Source: an unicellular cyanobacterium SU2 (lineage in GTDB: Bacteria > Cyanobacteriota > Cyanobacteriia > Cyanobacteriales > Microcystaceae). Taken from it: a stretch of DNA of 64,000 bases. Shown in pieces: positions 1-8,688 of the stretch. The notes under the pieces were generated by a model. The model had not been told where the DNA came from. It saw only the letters and a program-made list of their open reading frames with translations, and did not search any database. The DNA is taken from assembly GCA_002110465.1 (NCBI GenBank), contig NEED01000049.1, positions 1-64,000 of the forward strand, written 5' to 3'. The position numbers were made by a program, and so were the translations under genes. Positions within the stretch are counted from its first letter, which is position 1; each line of letters opens with the position of its first letter.

Positions 1-227
1 GTATTTGGTTCACCGCAATGGGTGTATCCACCATGGCTTTCAACCTCAACGGATTTAACTTCAACCAGTCGATTCTAGACTCTCAAGGTCGTGTAATCGG
101 AACCTGGGCTGATGTATTAAACCGTGCGGGAATCGGAATGGAAGTAATGCACGAGCGCAACGCTCACAACTTCCCCCTAGACTTAGCTTCTGCTGAGCCT
201 GTACAAGCTCCCGCTATCAACGGCTAG
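1..227 (+). CDS. psbA: Photosystem II reaction-centre protein D1, C-terminal part
   Basis: This is the 3' end of a psbA gene; the frame is open from the left edge (first full codon at base 3). D1 is the core photosystem II subunit in the thylakoid membrane that carries P680, pheophytin, QB and most ligands of the oxygen-evolving manganese cluster. Visible residues include the C-terminal manganese/calcium ligand segment [13 protein letters not shown], with the His-Glu pair, the later His, the Asp and the terminal Ala of the mature protein. A 12-residue extension ([12 protein letters not shown]) follows, of the kind removed by the CtpA protease. Just before the ligands the sequence reads RAGIGMEVM, whereas many standard D1 copies have RANIGFEVM, so this may be one variant of a multigene family. 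A strong terminator follows. Confidence 0.97.
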   Translation, partial: IWFTAMGVSTMAFNLNGFNFNQSILDSQGRVIGTWADVLNRAGIGMEVMHERNAHNFPLDLASAEPVQAPAING

Positions 228-268
228 AGTCACTGCTTAGTTTTCTTAAAAACTAACTGAATAAAGCA

Positions 269-300
269 AAAAAGCACTCTCAAAAATGGGGGTGCTTTTT
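269..300 (+). terminator. Rho-independent terminator of psbA
   Basis: A 9-bp perfect stem, AAAAAGCAC (269-277) pairing with GTGCTTTTT (292-300), closes a 14-nt loop and ends in a T run, about 40 bp after the psbA stop codon. Confidence 0.85.
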
Positions 301-422
301 GCTATGCAAGTCTCAATAAATTGAAGCTATAAAAAATAGATGTTATTCTAACGAAGGACTTCCTAGAACACCTCCTACAGAATATAATTTAGTTTGGAAT
401 AATGTATAAATAAACGCATAAT

Positions 423-483
423 GTGGGCAATGCTAATTAAAGCTCAAACTTTAATACAAAGATATTATAGAGGCATTGCCCAC
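423..483. repeat. Short inverted-repeat element (MITE-like)
   Basis: Perfect 11-bp terminal inverted repeats, GTGGGCAATGC (423-433) and GCATTGCCCAC (473-483), enclose an AT-rich 39-bp core; the right end continues into CCTAC. It lies in the 473-bp non-coding stretch between psbA and the broken Uma2 gene, where I see nothing else except the psbA terminator. This form (inverted GTGGGCAATGC ends) resembles small dispersed palindromic elements common in cyanobacterial genomes; it encodes nothing. Confidence 0.6.
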
Positions 484-700
484 CCTACAACTTCTGTTAA
501 CTCTCTTGTGTCACTCTAGACGATTTTAACGAAGGCAATTCATTTCAACCAAGGAGAAATCGGTATTTCATCCCAATATGATAGAAGAGAGATAGTTCCA
601 AAAAAGTTTTGGGTATTCTAATTTATATCTGTTCTGAACTAGAAGAATTGCTTTTCATGACTACTCCGACTATATATATTCATCCAGAATTGAAGCATTT

Positions 701-1099
701 TTAAAAAAGTATCAAGATCAGGCTTTTAAGCAAAAAATATGAGGGTGTATTGACAAAATCAGGAGCAAGAGGAGGAAAATCATCTTGTTGTTCTTGAGTC
801 AATTGATTCCACCGATTCAACTTAATCCAACTAACATCAGGACTTCTTCTAGCACCATTAGGCAATACAAAAACTGTAGAAGAATCAAAGACTTCTCCTG
901 TTCCATCTATATCTGCCCAATTTCTAATTTGTTGCGTTAAACGGCTATTTTTTCTTCCTGCTGTACCACCAGTAGGACTCATAATAATTAATTCCCCGTC
1001 TTTTGTTAACTCCATTCTTGCTAATTGTTCTGCTTGTGCAAGTTGCTCGAATTGTTCTGGAGTTATTTTGAATCCTTTGGGAATGGTGATGGTTTCCAT
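701..1099 (-). pseudogene. Uma2-family (DUF820) restriction-endonuclease-fold protein, 3'-truncated
   Basis: The N-terminal 118 or so residues match the cyanobacterial Uma2/DUF820 family of PD-(D/E)XK-fold proteins. They show the family start (ITIPKGFKITPEQFEQLA), MSPTGG, RLTQQIRNWA, VFDSSTVFVLPNGA and the SPDVSWI segment that carries the first catalytic Asp. Full-length members have about 190 residues and continue after APDFV with a segment like IELRSPSD that supplies the other catalytic Glu/Gln-Lys residues. Here APDFV runs straight into an unrelated hydrophobic tail and a stop at 132 residues, so the active site is incomplete. This looks like a decayed gene. These genes are highly multiplied and mobile in cyanobacteria, so loss of one copy is unremarkable. 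Confidence 0.7.
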
Positions 1100-1254
1100 T
1101 TCTCGTATTTCAACCAGACTATTTAATTAATATAATACTGAATCAATTAAACATTAGCTATAATCAGAAGAATTGTTATCAAGAATAATTTTGTTGATTG
1201 ACATCAATATACTTTTCCTATTTTAATTTATCTTATTAGTTTTTTAAGCTCTAC

Positions 1255-1623
1255 TTAAAAGATTTCCAGTATTTGAACTGCTTGAAAGAATTCTTTGACC
1301 ACTTCCTCAGTCCAATTTCCCTCACAACGGCGACCCTGGTTAAGAATGAGACGCAAGGAATAAGCGTGGGGATATCCTTCGACTTCTAACCATAATAAGT
1401 CGCTTTCTGCTTCACAGGCGATTCTTTCAGCGTCCATCAACTCCTGAGTCATCATTTCCATTGTCTCAGCTAACTGTTTAAATAAACGACAAAAATCCTT
1501 AAATTCAGCCTCGGTTAATTCTAATGCCCAATCTTCGCCCCCAACTAACCCTTGATAGGTAACAGGGTTAGGATTCCAGCCGATACGCCATCCTAATCCT
1601 TTTTTGAGGATGCGATCGCTCAT
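1255..1623 (-). CDS. DUF1818 family protein
   Basis: A 122-residue soluble, acidic protein beginning with the conserved KKGLGWRIGWNP segment and a central acidic helix, with WLEVEGYPHAYSLRLIL and a GRRCEGNW motif near the end. These features fit the cyanobacterial DUF1818 family, whose function is unknown. The ATG overlaps the stop of the upstream gene by four bases (ATGA at 1620-1623), so the two genes are probably translationally coupled in one operon. Family assignment is from memory of these motifs; no catalytic residues can be proposed. Confidence 0.75.
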   Translation of the reverse strand: MSDRILKKGLGWRIGWNPNPVTYQGLVGGEDWALELTEAEFKDFCRLFKQLAETMEMMTQELMDAERIACEAESDLLWLEVEGYPHAYSLRLILNQGRRCEGNWTEEVVKEFFQAVQILEIF

Positions 1624-2258
1624 AATTTCAATAAGTCAGCATCCCCAGGTTCAGAAAGACCAGGGCCAATAGTAGGGGTAGGTTGAGAAGGTTCAGGATT
1701 TGATTCTGTCTGGGTTGTAGGGAGTTTTGGTTTTGGCTGTTTAGGGGTATAAAGACTGACCAATAAATCGACTAATTCCTGTCGTTGACGACGGTTTAAT
1801 TCACGAATTGCTTTAACATCCGTTTCCATGGGGTTACTTCGTAACGTAGAATTTCCAGGATAGCGGTCTTCTTTCATGGATTCATTGACACCTAAATAAT
1901 CAGCTAACGTGATCTTCCAATCAAGGGCAACATTGGGAGTACGACGTTTTAAATCCCGATGATAGCGAATAAAGCGGCTAATTAAAGTATGATTAGGGTC
2001 AATTTCTCCTGTGTCCTGACGGATGTATTGATTTTCTTTGGGAAGGTAGGACAGTTTTTCATAAACCATGGTAGCCGCTTGTTCAGGTCGTAGGGTTTGA
2101 GCGTTGACTGATTGCACTCTGAAGCTACCGTGTTGCGTGAATTTAAGGTTTCCTCCCCCAACGACTAGACTAGCACTGAGGAGGAAGATCACCAGCAGTT
2201 TAAGGCTTCGCTGGAGATAGGAACGAGAGTTTTCAGGCTGAAGGATTTTCCAATTCAT
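1620..2258 (-). CDS. Conserved cyanobacterial hypothetical protein, membrane-anchored or secreted
   Basis: A 212-residue protein. Residues 19-36 form a hydrophobic segment (LKLLVIFLLSASLVVGGG) preceded by basic residues, consistent with a signal peptide or N-terminal anchor. The middle part is soluble and contains YLPKENQYIRQDTGE, ISRFIRYH and a DYLGVNESM stretch, followed by a Q/R-rich helix. The last 40 residues are Pro/Thr/Glu-rich and look disordered. I do not recognise a characterised family. It overlaps the DUF1818 gene by four bases, suggesting a joint envelope-related role, but that is only inference from coupling. Confidence 0.7.
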   Translation of the reverse strand: MNWKILQPENSRSYLQRSLKLLVIFLLSASLVVGGGNLKFTQHGSFRVQSVNAQTLRPEQAATMVYEKLSYLPKENQYIRQDTGEIDPNHTLISRFIRYHRDLKRRTPNVALDWKITLADYLGVNESMKEDRYPGNSTLRSNPMETDVKAIRELNRRQRQELVDLLVSLYTPKQPKPKLPTTQTESNPEPSQPTPTIGPGLSEPGDADLLKL

Positions 2259-2321
2259 CGCTGATGGTCTTCAAATTTTGGTTCAACTGATTCTCTTATC
2301 TATCTTATAGCCTATTGCCTG

Positions 2322-2340
2322 CCCCCCTTGAAAAGGGGGG
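2322..2340. terminator. GC-rich hairpin between rpoZ and the downstream operon
   Basis: CCCCCCTT (2322-2329) pairs perfectly with AAGGGGGG (2333-2340) across a 3-nt loop. It sits downstream of rpoZ on the minus strand and could stop its transcription, but there is no long T run. The same sequence type (CCCCCTT...AAGGGGGGTTAGGGGG) occurs as a dispersed cyanobacterial repeat, so it may be an element that doubles as a terminator. Confidence 0.5.
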
Positions 2341-2386
2341 TTAGGGGGGATGCCTATCCTTACTCAAAGACTTTTTACTGCAAACC

Positions 2387-2617
2387 CTAATTATCACTGA
2401 TGATTTCAGGTTGAGTGAGTTCGTCTGACATTTCAATAATGGCACGAATGGCAGGTTTCATAGAAGGATCATCGATACTGTCAAATTCTTCGTAGCGACG
2501 ACGTTTAGCACGGTTAGCCACTTGTACCGTAATTCGATAGCGGTTCGCTGCAGCATCTAAGAGTTCTTGAGCGCGATAGGTAACTTGAGACGAGTCAAAA
2601 GAATGTCTTTTTTGCAT
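2387..2617 (-). CDS. rpoZ: DNA-directed RNA polymerase omega subunit
   Basis: A small protein of 76 residues from the second ATG (78 if the in-frame ATG at 2623 is used). It matches cyanobacterial/plastid-type omega, which assists assembly and stability of RNA polymerase. The diagnostic segment [30 protein letters not shown] corresponds to the beta'-contacting omega core, with [16 protein letters not shown] following and an acidic tail. The ATG at 2615-2617 (MQKRHSF) is preferred because homologues usually begin MQKR. No strong ribosome-binding site is visible for either start. Confidence 0.9.
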   Translation of the reverse strand: MQKRHSFDSSQVTYRAQELLDAAANRYRITVQVANRAKRRRYEEFDSIDDPSMKPAIRAIIEMSDELTQPEIISDN

Positions 2618-2782
2618 ATACATTAATGAGCCAAATAAGAAATAGACTAAGGTTCATCTAGTTTAACAGTCGGTTCACTGAGTGTATAGGCTGACACTAA
2701 GAATCATTACTCTGTAAGCTATAATCAATTTTTGTATAAAAATGTAAAGCTGTTAGGAATTCATTTTAGGAGATATACCCTA

Positions 2783-3490
2783 ATGCAAACTGTCGGAACA
2801 CCCACTAGGATTTTTAAATCATCCATCAAGTCTCAGCCGTTGAAAGTGGTTGCTTTGGGAGATAGTTTAGTCTACGGGTATGGTGATCCAGTGGGTGGAG
2901 GTTGGATAGAAAGGTTGCGTCGTCAGTGGATGGGAGATTTAGAAACCGGTCATGTTTTGTATAATTTAGGGATTCGGGGCGATCGCGTTTCTCAAGTGGC
3001 TGAACGGTTAGAGGGAGAATTTCGGTATCGCGGAGAGTTGCGTAACCAAGTTCCTGATTTAATTATCCTTTCGGTGGGAGTTAATGATTCTCCTAGATTA
3101 GGCCGACCTAATGGACGTTTGTTTACGGATTTTGAAATATTTGAGCAGCAAATCAACCATTTATTACATGGGGCGCAACAATTGTGTCCAGTTATTTTTG
3201 TGGGAATGGTTCCAGTTAACGAAGAAAAAATGCCTTTTTTAGACTGTTTTTATTTTAATCATTTTGATCAGTATCGCTATAAAGAAGTTACCAAAAAAGC
3301 TTGTAATAATTTAGATATTCCTTACTTGGATATTTTCGATTTGTGGTTAGGACGGGGAGAAGATTGGTTAGAATCACGGTTAAGTTCTGATGGACTTCAT
3401 CCCAATGTTGTTGGCTATGAATCTTTGTTAAAGGATATTGTTAATTGGCAACCTATGGCAAAATTAATGATGAACGCACGACCTTTTTGA
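2783..3490 (+). CDS. SGNH/GDSL-family hydrolase (esterase-like)
   Basis: A 235-residue serine hydrolase of the SGNH type, probably acting on ester bonds of lipids or sugars. Block I is VVALGDSLVYGYG (nucleophile Ser in GDSL), an oxyanion Gly lies in LGIRGDRV, block III is GVNDS (Asn), and block V is SSDGLHPN (catalytic Asp and His). No signal peptide is visible, so it is probably cytoplasmic. An upstream in-frame ATG exists at 2732, but the ATG at 2783 has a TAGGAGA ribosome-binding site (2767-2773) at good spacing and gives the normal family length. The substrate cannot be deduced. Confidence 0.85.
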   Translation: MQTVGTPTRIFKSSIKSQPLKVVALGDSLVYGYGDPVGGGWIERLRRQWMGDLETGHVLYNLGIRGDRVSQVAERLEGEFRYRGELRNQVPDLIILSVGVNDSPRLGRPNGRLFTDFEIFEQQINHLLHGAQQLCPVIFVGMVPVNEEKMPFLDCFYFNHFDQYRYKEVTKKACNNLDIPYLDIFDLWLGRGEDWLESRLSSDGLHPNVVGYESLLKDIVNWQPMAKLMMNARPF

Positions 3491-3526
3491 CTTAAAGATA
3501 GTCCCTGTAAAAAGCCATGAAAGGTT

Positions 3527-4150
3527 ATGAGCATTTTGGGTATTTTGAGAACCCTAATACTAATTGAGTTAATTCTTTTAATTATTGTCTTTTTAGTTTT
3601 AGGAATTGCTGATTTCAGTGTTGCAGAAGCTGTACCAAATCCTTCAAAGATAACTGTATTTAGTAGTACAGTAGCGGTTATCTTGGCTATTGTAATCCGT
3701 TTACGAATTGATGCTTTGACTATTGAAAAAGAGGTTTGGTCGTCAGATACAATCACCATAAATCAAGAGTCCGACTCCAATACAAATAATGGCTGTATCG
3801 GTATTGGTTCTGTTTTTAATAAAATTGTTGGAACTGTTATTTATCTATTACTTTTTCCCTTTGGGTTTACCAAAATTGGTGAAATAATTTACCAACTTAA
3901 CTGGTGGGTTTTCACAACGTTAATAGAATGGTGGCCGCCATTGATTTATGGATTTCCTTTGATTGGGTTTATTAGTGGTCTTTCTACCACTTCTGTTATC
4001 TCCTATGAATGGCTTTTGTCTCGGATCTTTTTTCTCGGTTTTATTTTTCCTAATCAGCAATTATATATTTATACCGTTCTTCCAGGAATTATTGGTATTT
4101 GGGTGAGAATATTCTATCAAATTTTAAAACAGTTGATTTTACCAAAATAG
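3527..4150 (+). CDS. Unrecognised membrane protein
   Basis: A 207-residue hydrophobic protein with about five predicted membrane segments. Two lie at the N-terminus (ILGILRTLILIELILLIIVF and a stretch near VFSSTVAVILAIVIRL), followed by a soluble loop with a cluster of Asn/Ser/Asp (around residues 80-90), and then three in the C-terminal half. Charged catalytic motifs are absent. I do not recognise the family. It follows the SGNH hydrolase by 36 bp and could be co-transcribed with it. The very AT-rich codon use matches neighbouring genes. Confidence 0.6.
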   Translation: MSILGILRTLILIELILLIIVFLVLGIADFSVAEAVPNPSKITVFSSTVAVILAIVIRLRIDALTIEKEVWSSDTITINQESDSNTNNGCIGIGSVFNKIVGTVIYLLLFPFGFTKIGEIIYQLNWWVFTTLIEWWPPLIYGFPLIGFISGLSTTSVISYEWLLSRIFFLGFIFPNQQLYIYTVLPGIIGIWVRIFYQILKQLILPK

Positions 4151-4242
4151 CCAGTATTTTATCTCCCAAATTATTTATGATTAAACTGGTTGAATGATAA
4201 GATATATAGAGGATTTAATAGTTCTAAACTTTTCAGTTGACA

Positions 4243-5043
4243 ATGACTTCTTCTAAGATTGCTTTAACGATTGCTGGATCGGATAGTGGTGGAGGTGCGG
4301 GACTTCAAGCAGATTTAAGAACTTTTGCCTTCCATTGTGTCCACGGAACCAGTGCAATTACCTGTATCACGGCTCAAAATACCCTAGGGGTTAATGAAGT
4401 TATTCCTATCAATGCAACTATGGTAGAAGAGCAAATTAAAGCAGTTATGGAGGATATAGGAGTACAAGCAGCTAAAACAGGAATGTTATTTAATCAAGAA
4501 ATTATTCTGACAGTTGCTGAACAAATTAAACAATGGAAATTAAAGCAATTGGTGGTTGATCCAGTTATGGTTTCAAGGACAGGGGTTCAATTAATTGATG
4601 AGCGGGCGATCGCCGCTTTAAAAAATAATTTAATTCCTCAAGCTTTAATCGTTACGCCTAATTGTTATGAAGCAAAAATTCTCAGTGGAATAACAATTAA
4701 TTCTCTAGAAGATATGAAAAAAGCAGCAAAAATAATCTATCAATTGGGAGCTAATTTCGTTTTAGTTAAAGGAGGAGGAATGAAAGGAGAATTACGAGGA
4801 GTTGACCTTTGGTTTGATGGGATGAATGGGGAAGTCTTAACCACAGAAATGATTGAGACTAAAAATACTCACGGGACTGGATGTACCTTATCAGCAGCCA
4901 TAACCGCTAATTTAGCATTAGGGAAAACTCCTTTGTTAGCAGTTCAACAAGCTAAGCTTTATGTAACAACAGCGCTTAAATATGCGTTGAATATTGGCCA
5001 AGGAACAGGTCCTGTAGGTCACTTTTTTCCTTTGTTAGATTAG
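4243..5043 (+). CDS. thiD: Hydroxymethylpyrimidine/phosphomethylpyrimidine kinase
   Basis: This 266-residue enzyme phosphorylates HMP and then HMP-phosphate to the pyrimidine diphosphate used for thiamine synthesis. It belongs to the ribokinase-like fold. The N-terminus has ALTIAGSDSGGGAGLQADL, the substrate-binding signature. The middle has DPVMVSRTG, and the C-terminus has the ATP/anion-hole and catalytic base motif NTHGTGCTLSAAI (catalytic Asp position replaced in context by the usual THGTGC signature). Length is normal for a single-domain ThiD. An in-frame TTG lies two codons upstream (4237), but the ATG at 4243 gives the standard N-terminus. Confidence 0.93.
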   Translation: MTSSKIALTIAGSDSGGGAGLQADLRTFAFHCVHGTSAITCITAQNTLGVNEVIPINATMVEEQIKAVMEDIGVQAAKTGMLFNQEIILTVAEQIKQWKLKQLVVDPVMVSRTGVQLIDERAIAALKNNLIPQALIVTPNCYEAKILSGITINSLEDMKKAAKIIYQLGANFVLVKGGGMKGELRGVDLWFDGMNGEVLTTEMIETKNTHGTGCTLSAAITANLALGKTPLLAVQQAKLYVTTALKYALNIGQGTGPVGHFFPLLD

Positions 5044-5100
5044 TATTTAATCGGGTGACCATAAAAAAATAATGTGCATCTTGATTGTTAACCTTTGTTC

Positions 5101-5202
5101 AAGGTTCGTAGTAAGGACTTTATTCCTATTAGATGAGTTAGTTAGGGTTTAAGCATCGATGGTGCAACCCTTCCAAGCTCTAAAGAGCTTACTACAAACC
5201 TT
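5101..5202. repeat. MITE-like inverted-repeat element, family A (AAGGTTYGTAGTAAG ends)
   Basis: Ends are AAGGTTCGTAGTAAG (5101-5115) and, inverted, AAGGTTTGTAGTAAG (5188-5202): 15-bp terminal repeats with one mismatch around a 72-bp core. The core contains a smaller palindrome near 5175-5190. A shorter relative with the same ends is at 61630-61687. The element lies in the 438-bp gap between thiD and the SpoIID-like gene; I see nothing else there except presumed promoter sequence just before 5482. Confidence 0.7.
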
Positions 5203-5481
5203 ATTTTACTTAAGCAGTCTACCTAATGAATAAATTACCAGAGGATTTACTATGAACTAATCAGAGCGATCGCTCTAGATAAAACTAAGAAGAAAACGCC
5301 AAACATTTAGAGATTAGGGTGTACCAAAATTTTTCCCAAGATTGTCAGCAACAATTTTTGATGAGATCTCGTCTGGCTAATGGGTTGCTGAATCTATCTA
5401 ATGGAGAAATGCCAATTTTCCCTAATTCTGATATAAAAAATAACAAAGCGTAAAATAGAGAAACTATCAATCTAGCTCAAT

Positions 5482-7095
5482 ATGGAAATTACCAAGACTC
5501 ATCACCCAGTCAGGGGCAAACATCTATTTATCAGCTTATTTTCCCTTCCTCTCTTACTTGGAGGGGTTTATGCTTCTCCTGTAACAGCAACAGATGTTGA
5601 GCTAGACGTGGGGGTGGTTCAACGGTTTGGGGAAGAAGAAAAAGAAACTTTAACCATCGCAGCTACCAGTGGAGATACCCTAACGTTAGAGTTTAGGGAT
5701 GATAACGGCCAACAACAAGCCCTTCAGACGAGCCAATTTACTATTGAAGTTGTCAAACAACCTTTAGCAACTCCTGCACTGCGAGAGAAGGTTATTTTAA
5801 GCGATCATGCTACTTTTGAAACCGCCGAAGATAGTGCTAACCAATGGAAAGACAGAGGAATTAAAGTAGAAGTCACCCAACCTGGACGGTGGCAAGTTTG
5901 GGCAAAGCGGGATGTTTACGAAACCCCCTTATTGCGTCGTTGGTTACTGGAAAATCTCAAGAGTAAAGGGTTTACGGATGTCTATCTTGAATCAGAGATT
6001 TTAGCCGCTACCCCCCAAGCAACTTTTACCGTAGCCGGAAAAACCTATAGTTCTGATTATTTAGAGATTATCCCAGGCAAAAACCCCATTCAAGTTAGTC
6101 CGAGTCAAGGGAAAGTGCGACGTTATGGGGGAAGTCTTCGGCTACAACCCAACGCCTACGGAACCTATACCCTAGTAAACAATGTTCCCCTCGAAACCTA
6201 TCTCAGGGGAGTAGTTCCCCATGAAATTGGACCATCTGCTCCTTTAAATGCGACGAAAGCTCAAACCATTATTGCCCGTACCTATGCCTTACGAAATGTA
6301 CGACGATTTCAAGCCGATAACTATCAATTGTGTGCTACAACTCACTGTCAGGTTTATTATGGGTTGAGTGGCACAAATCCTAAAGCTGATCAGGCGATCG
6401 CGGCCACAAAAGGGTTAGTCTTAACTTACGAAAATGAATTGGTAGATGCCCTTTATTCTTCTACAACGGGGGGAGTAACTGCTACGTTTAGTGATGCTTG
6501 GAATGGAGAAGAAAGACCTTATCTAAAAGCCGTTATTGACTCGCCTAAAAATATTTGGGATCTCTCACAAAAGTCTTTAGCTAATGAAGAAGATTTTCGC
6601 AAGTTTATTAGCTTAAAAAATGGCTTTAATGAGACAGGAAGGAATGTTTTTCGTTGGAACCGATCAGCAACGATTGAAAGTTTAACTCGAGATTTACAAA
6701 AATATCTTGAAAGGCGCAAGCATCCCTTAGCTGACTTAAAAATGATTCAATGGATGGAAGTAACCGAAAGATCAGCATCGGGACGTATTCTAACCATGAA
6801 AGTAGAAACAGATAAAGGAATCTTAGAGTTACATAAAAATGAAGTTCGCAGTGCTTTTATGCCACCTCGTAGTACCTTATTTTATCTAGAACCTATCTAC
6901 AATAGCCAAAAACAATTAAGAGGGTTTGCCTTTGTTGGCGGTGGTTTTGGCCACGGTGTGGGGATGAGTCAATATGGGTCTTACAATTTAGCTAACTTAG
7001 GTTGGAGTGCTGAAAAAATCCTGTATTTTTATTATCCTGGGGCAACCATTGAACCTCTTAATGAATCGATTGTTTTTTGGCGATCGCAAGAATAA
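5482..7095 (+). CDS. SpoIID/LytB domain protein (probable cell-wall amidase/lytic factor)
   Basis: A 537-residue exported protein. The N-terminus has basic residues and a hydrophobic signal segment (LFISLFSLPLLLGGVYASP). The SpoIID/LytB core starts around residue 235 with VPLETYLRGVVPHEIG, followed by KAQTIIARTYALRN, the CQVYYG segment, a TGGVTATFSDAWNG motif, and the terminal GFGHGVGMSQYG near residue 490. SpoIID proteins cleave denuded glycan strands or enhance amidases in peptidoglycan remodelling; cyanobacterial homologues probably act on periplasmic peptidoglycan since sporulation is absent. The N-terminal 200 residues are a cyanobacterial extension of unknown role. It is monocistronic as far as spacing shows. 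Confidence 0.85.
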   Translation: MEITKTHHPVRGKHLFISLFSLPLLLGGVYASPVTATDVELDVGVVQRFGEEEKETLTIAATSGDTLTLEFRDDNGQQQALQTSQFTIEVVKQPLATPALREKVILSDHATFETAEDSANQWKDRGIKVEVTQPGRWQVWAKRDVYETPLLRRWLLENLKSKGFTDVYLESEILAATPQATFTVAGKTYSSDYLEIIPGKNPIQVSPSQGKVRRYGGSLRLQPNAYGTYTLVNNVPLETYLRGVVPHEIGPSAPLNATKAQTIIARTYALRNVRRFQADNYQLCATTHCQVYYGLSGTNPKADQAIAATKGLVLTYENELVDALYSSTTGGVTATFSDAWNGEERPYLKAVIDSPKNIWDLSQKSLANEEDFRKFISLKNGFNETGRNVFRWNRSATIESLTRDLQKYLERRKHPLADLKMIQWMEVTERSASGRILTMKVETDKGILELHKNEVRSAFMPPRSTLFYLEPIYNSQKQLRGFAFVGGGFGHGVGMSQYGSYNLANLGWSAEKILYFYYPGATIEPLNESIVFWRSQE

Positions 7096-7296
7096 GTAAT
7101 CAATATCGATCAAATTGAACCTAGGTTGATGCCAAATTTATCTTTGTTGACACAGCTATCTGATCACAACTAAAGGTTTGACTTGGAGTAGGGGCGTAAT
7201 ATATTATGCCCTTATTTGATATCAACATATATTTCAAGCTTAGAAGTAATCTTCTTCTTAATTTTTGTCTTTTAACTGCTACCTTTTCCTTTTTTT

Positions 7297-8661
7297 ATGA
7301 CTATTGCTCGTACAATTTGTTTGGGATTTCTGGCTGTTATTGCAGTGGGAACTATCTTATTAATTCTTCCATTTTCTACCTATGACGGTCATTGGAATAA
7401 CCCCATTATTGCTTTATTCACTGCCACGTCTGCTGTTTGTGTAACCGGCTTAATTGTAGTTGATACAGGCAGCTATTTTTCCTTTTGGGGACAACTCATT
7501 ATCCTGCTATTAATTCAAATAGGAGGATTAGGTTATATGACAACAACAACCTTTTTAATATTATTAATTGGTCGGCGATTTGATCTGCGGCAAAAATTAG
7601 CCATTCAAGAATCTTTAGATCGTCCCCTTCGTCAAGGAAGTAGCAAAACAATTATTCGCTCTATTATTGGGATGACCCTTATTTTTGAAATTGGAGGCAC
7701 TATACTATTATTCAACTTTTTTAAAGATATATATGGAGAAAATAATGGATTATGGATATCTATTTTTCATAGTATTAGTGCCTGGAATAATGCAGGATTT
7801 AGTTTGTTTTCCGATAGTCTAGTTGGTTTTCAACATTCTTTTACCATCAATTTTGTAATTGCCGCATTAATTATTTTTGGAGGGATTGGTTATCAAGTTA
7901 TTATTGAAATGTACCTGTGGCTTGTACACAAAATAAAAAACCGTCAAGAAAGAGTAGTTTTATCTCTTAACTTTAAAGTCGTCATTAGTACCACCATATT
8001 TTTGCTAATGCTAGGAACAATCATGTTTTTATTAGTTGAATATAAAAATCAAGATACCTTAGCACCACTAAATTTAAAAAATAAATTATTAGGAGCCTGG
8101 TTTCAGTCTGTGACCACTAGAACGGCAGGATTTAACAGTATTGATATCGGAAACATGACAATTTCTGGACTGTTTTTAACCATGGGTTTTATGTTTATTG
8201 GGGCAAGTCCTAGCGGGACAGGAGGAGGAATTAAAACGACAACCCTTCGGATTTTAACGAATTGTACTCGTTCAGTTTTGCGGGGGAACGATAAAGTTGT
8301 TATGTACCAGAGAGAAGTTCCAGTGTCTTTAATTTTAAAGGCTGTTGCAGTTGTTTTCGGCTCAACAATTATGGTGATTTCGATTACTTTCTTGATTTCT
8401 TTTATTGAAATTAGTTTTCATCCCGATTTTTTTGACACTAAGGTAAGTTCCTTTCAAGTCTTATTTGAAGTTATTTCCGCTTTTGCTACCGTTGGACTCT
8501 CAACGGGAATTACCGCCAGCCTTTCTCCCCTATCCCAACTTTTATTAATCCTAGCCATGTATAGTGGAAGGGTAGGAATTCTTGTCTTTATGGCAGCCAT
8601 TGTCGGAGAAATTCGTCCTAGTATTGTTCAATATCCCGAAGAAAGTCTACTGGTGGGGTAA
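7297..8661 (+). CDS. ktrB: TrkH/KtrB-family potassium (Na+-dependent) transporter subunit
   Basis: A 454-residue integral membrane protein with the four-fold M1-P-M2 repeat of the Ktr/Trk/HKT superfamily. The four pore loops are visible with their filter glycines: SAVCVTGLIV, SAWNNAGFSLF, TTRTAGFNSI and FATVGLSTGI. The intramembrane gating loop after the third repeat is PSGTGGGIKTTTL. It imports K+, important for osmotic adaptation in cyanobacteria. The ktrA-type regulatory subunit follows 27 bp downstream, so the two form an operon. A third KtrE-like partner is not in this window. Confidence 0.92.
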   Translation: MTIARTICLGFLAVIAVGTILLILPFSTYDGHWNNPIIALFTATSAVCVTGLIVVDTGSYFSFWGQLIILLLIQIGGLGYMTTTTFLILLIGRRFDLRQKLAIQESLDRPLRQGSSKTIIRSIIGMTLIFEIGGTILLFNFFKDIYGENNGLWISIFHSISAWNNAGFSLFSDSLVGFQHSFTINFVIAALIIFGGIGYQVIIEMYLWLVHKIKNRQERVVLSLNFKVVISTTIFLLMLGTIMFLLVEYKNQDTLAPLNLKNKLLGAWFQSVTTRTAGFNSIDIGNMTISGLFLTMGFMFIGASPSGTGGGIKTTTLRILTNCTRSVLRGNDKVVMYQREVPVSLILKAVAVVFGSTIMVISITFLISFIEISFHPDFFDTKVSSFQVLFEVISAFATVGLSTGITASLSPLSQLLLILAMYSGRVGILVFMAAIVGEIRPSIVQYPEESLLVG

Positions 8662-8688
8662 AGAATTAGCTAAGCTATCCTATCTTGA

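Noticed and set aside
3415-3759. Minus-strand 114-residue frame
   Set aside because: It is antisense to the SGNH hydrolase end and the membrane protein start and has no ribosome-binding site or family features.
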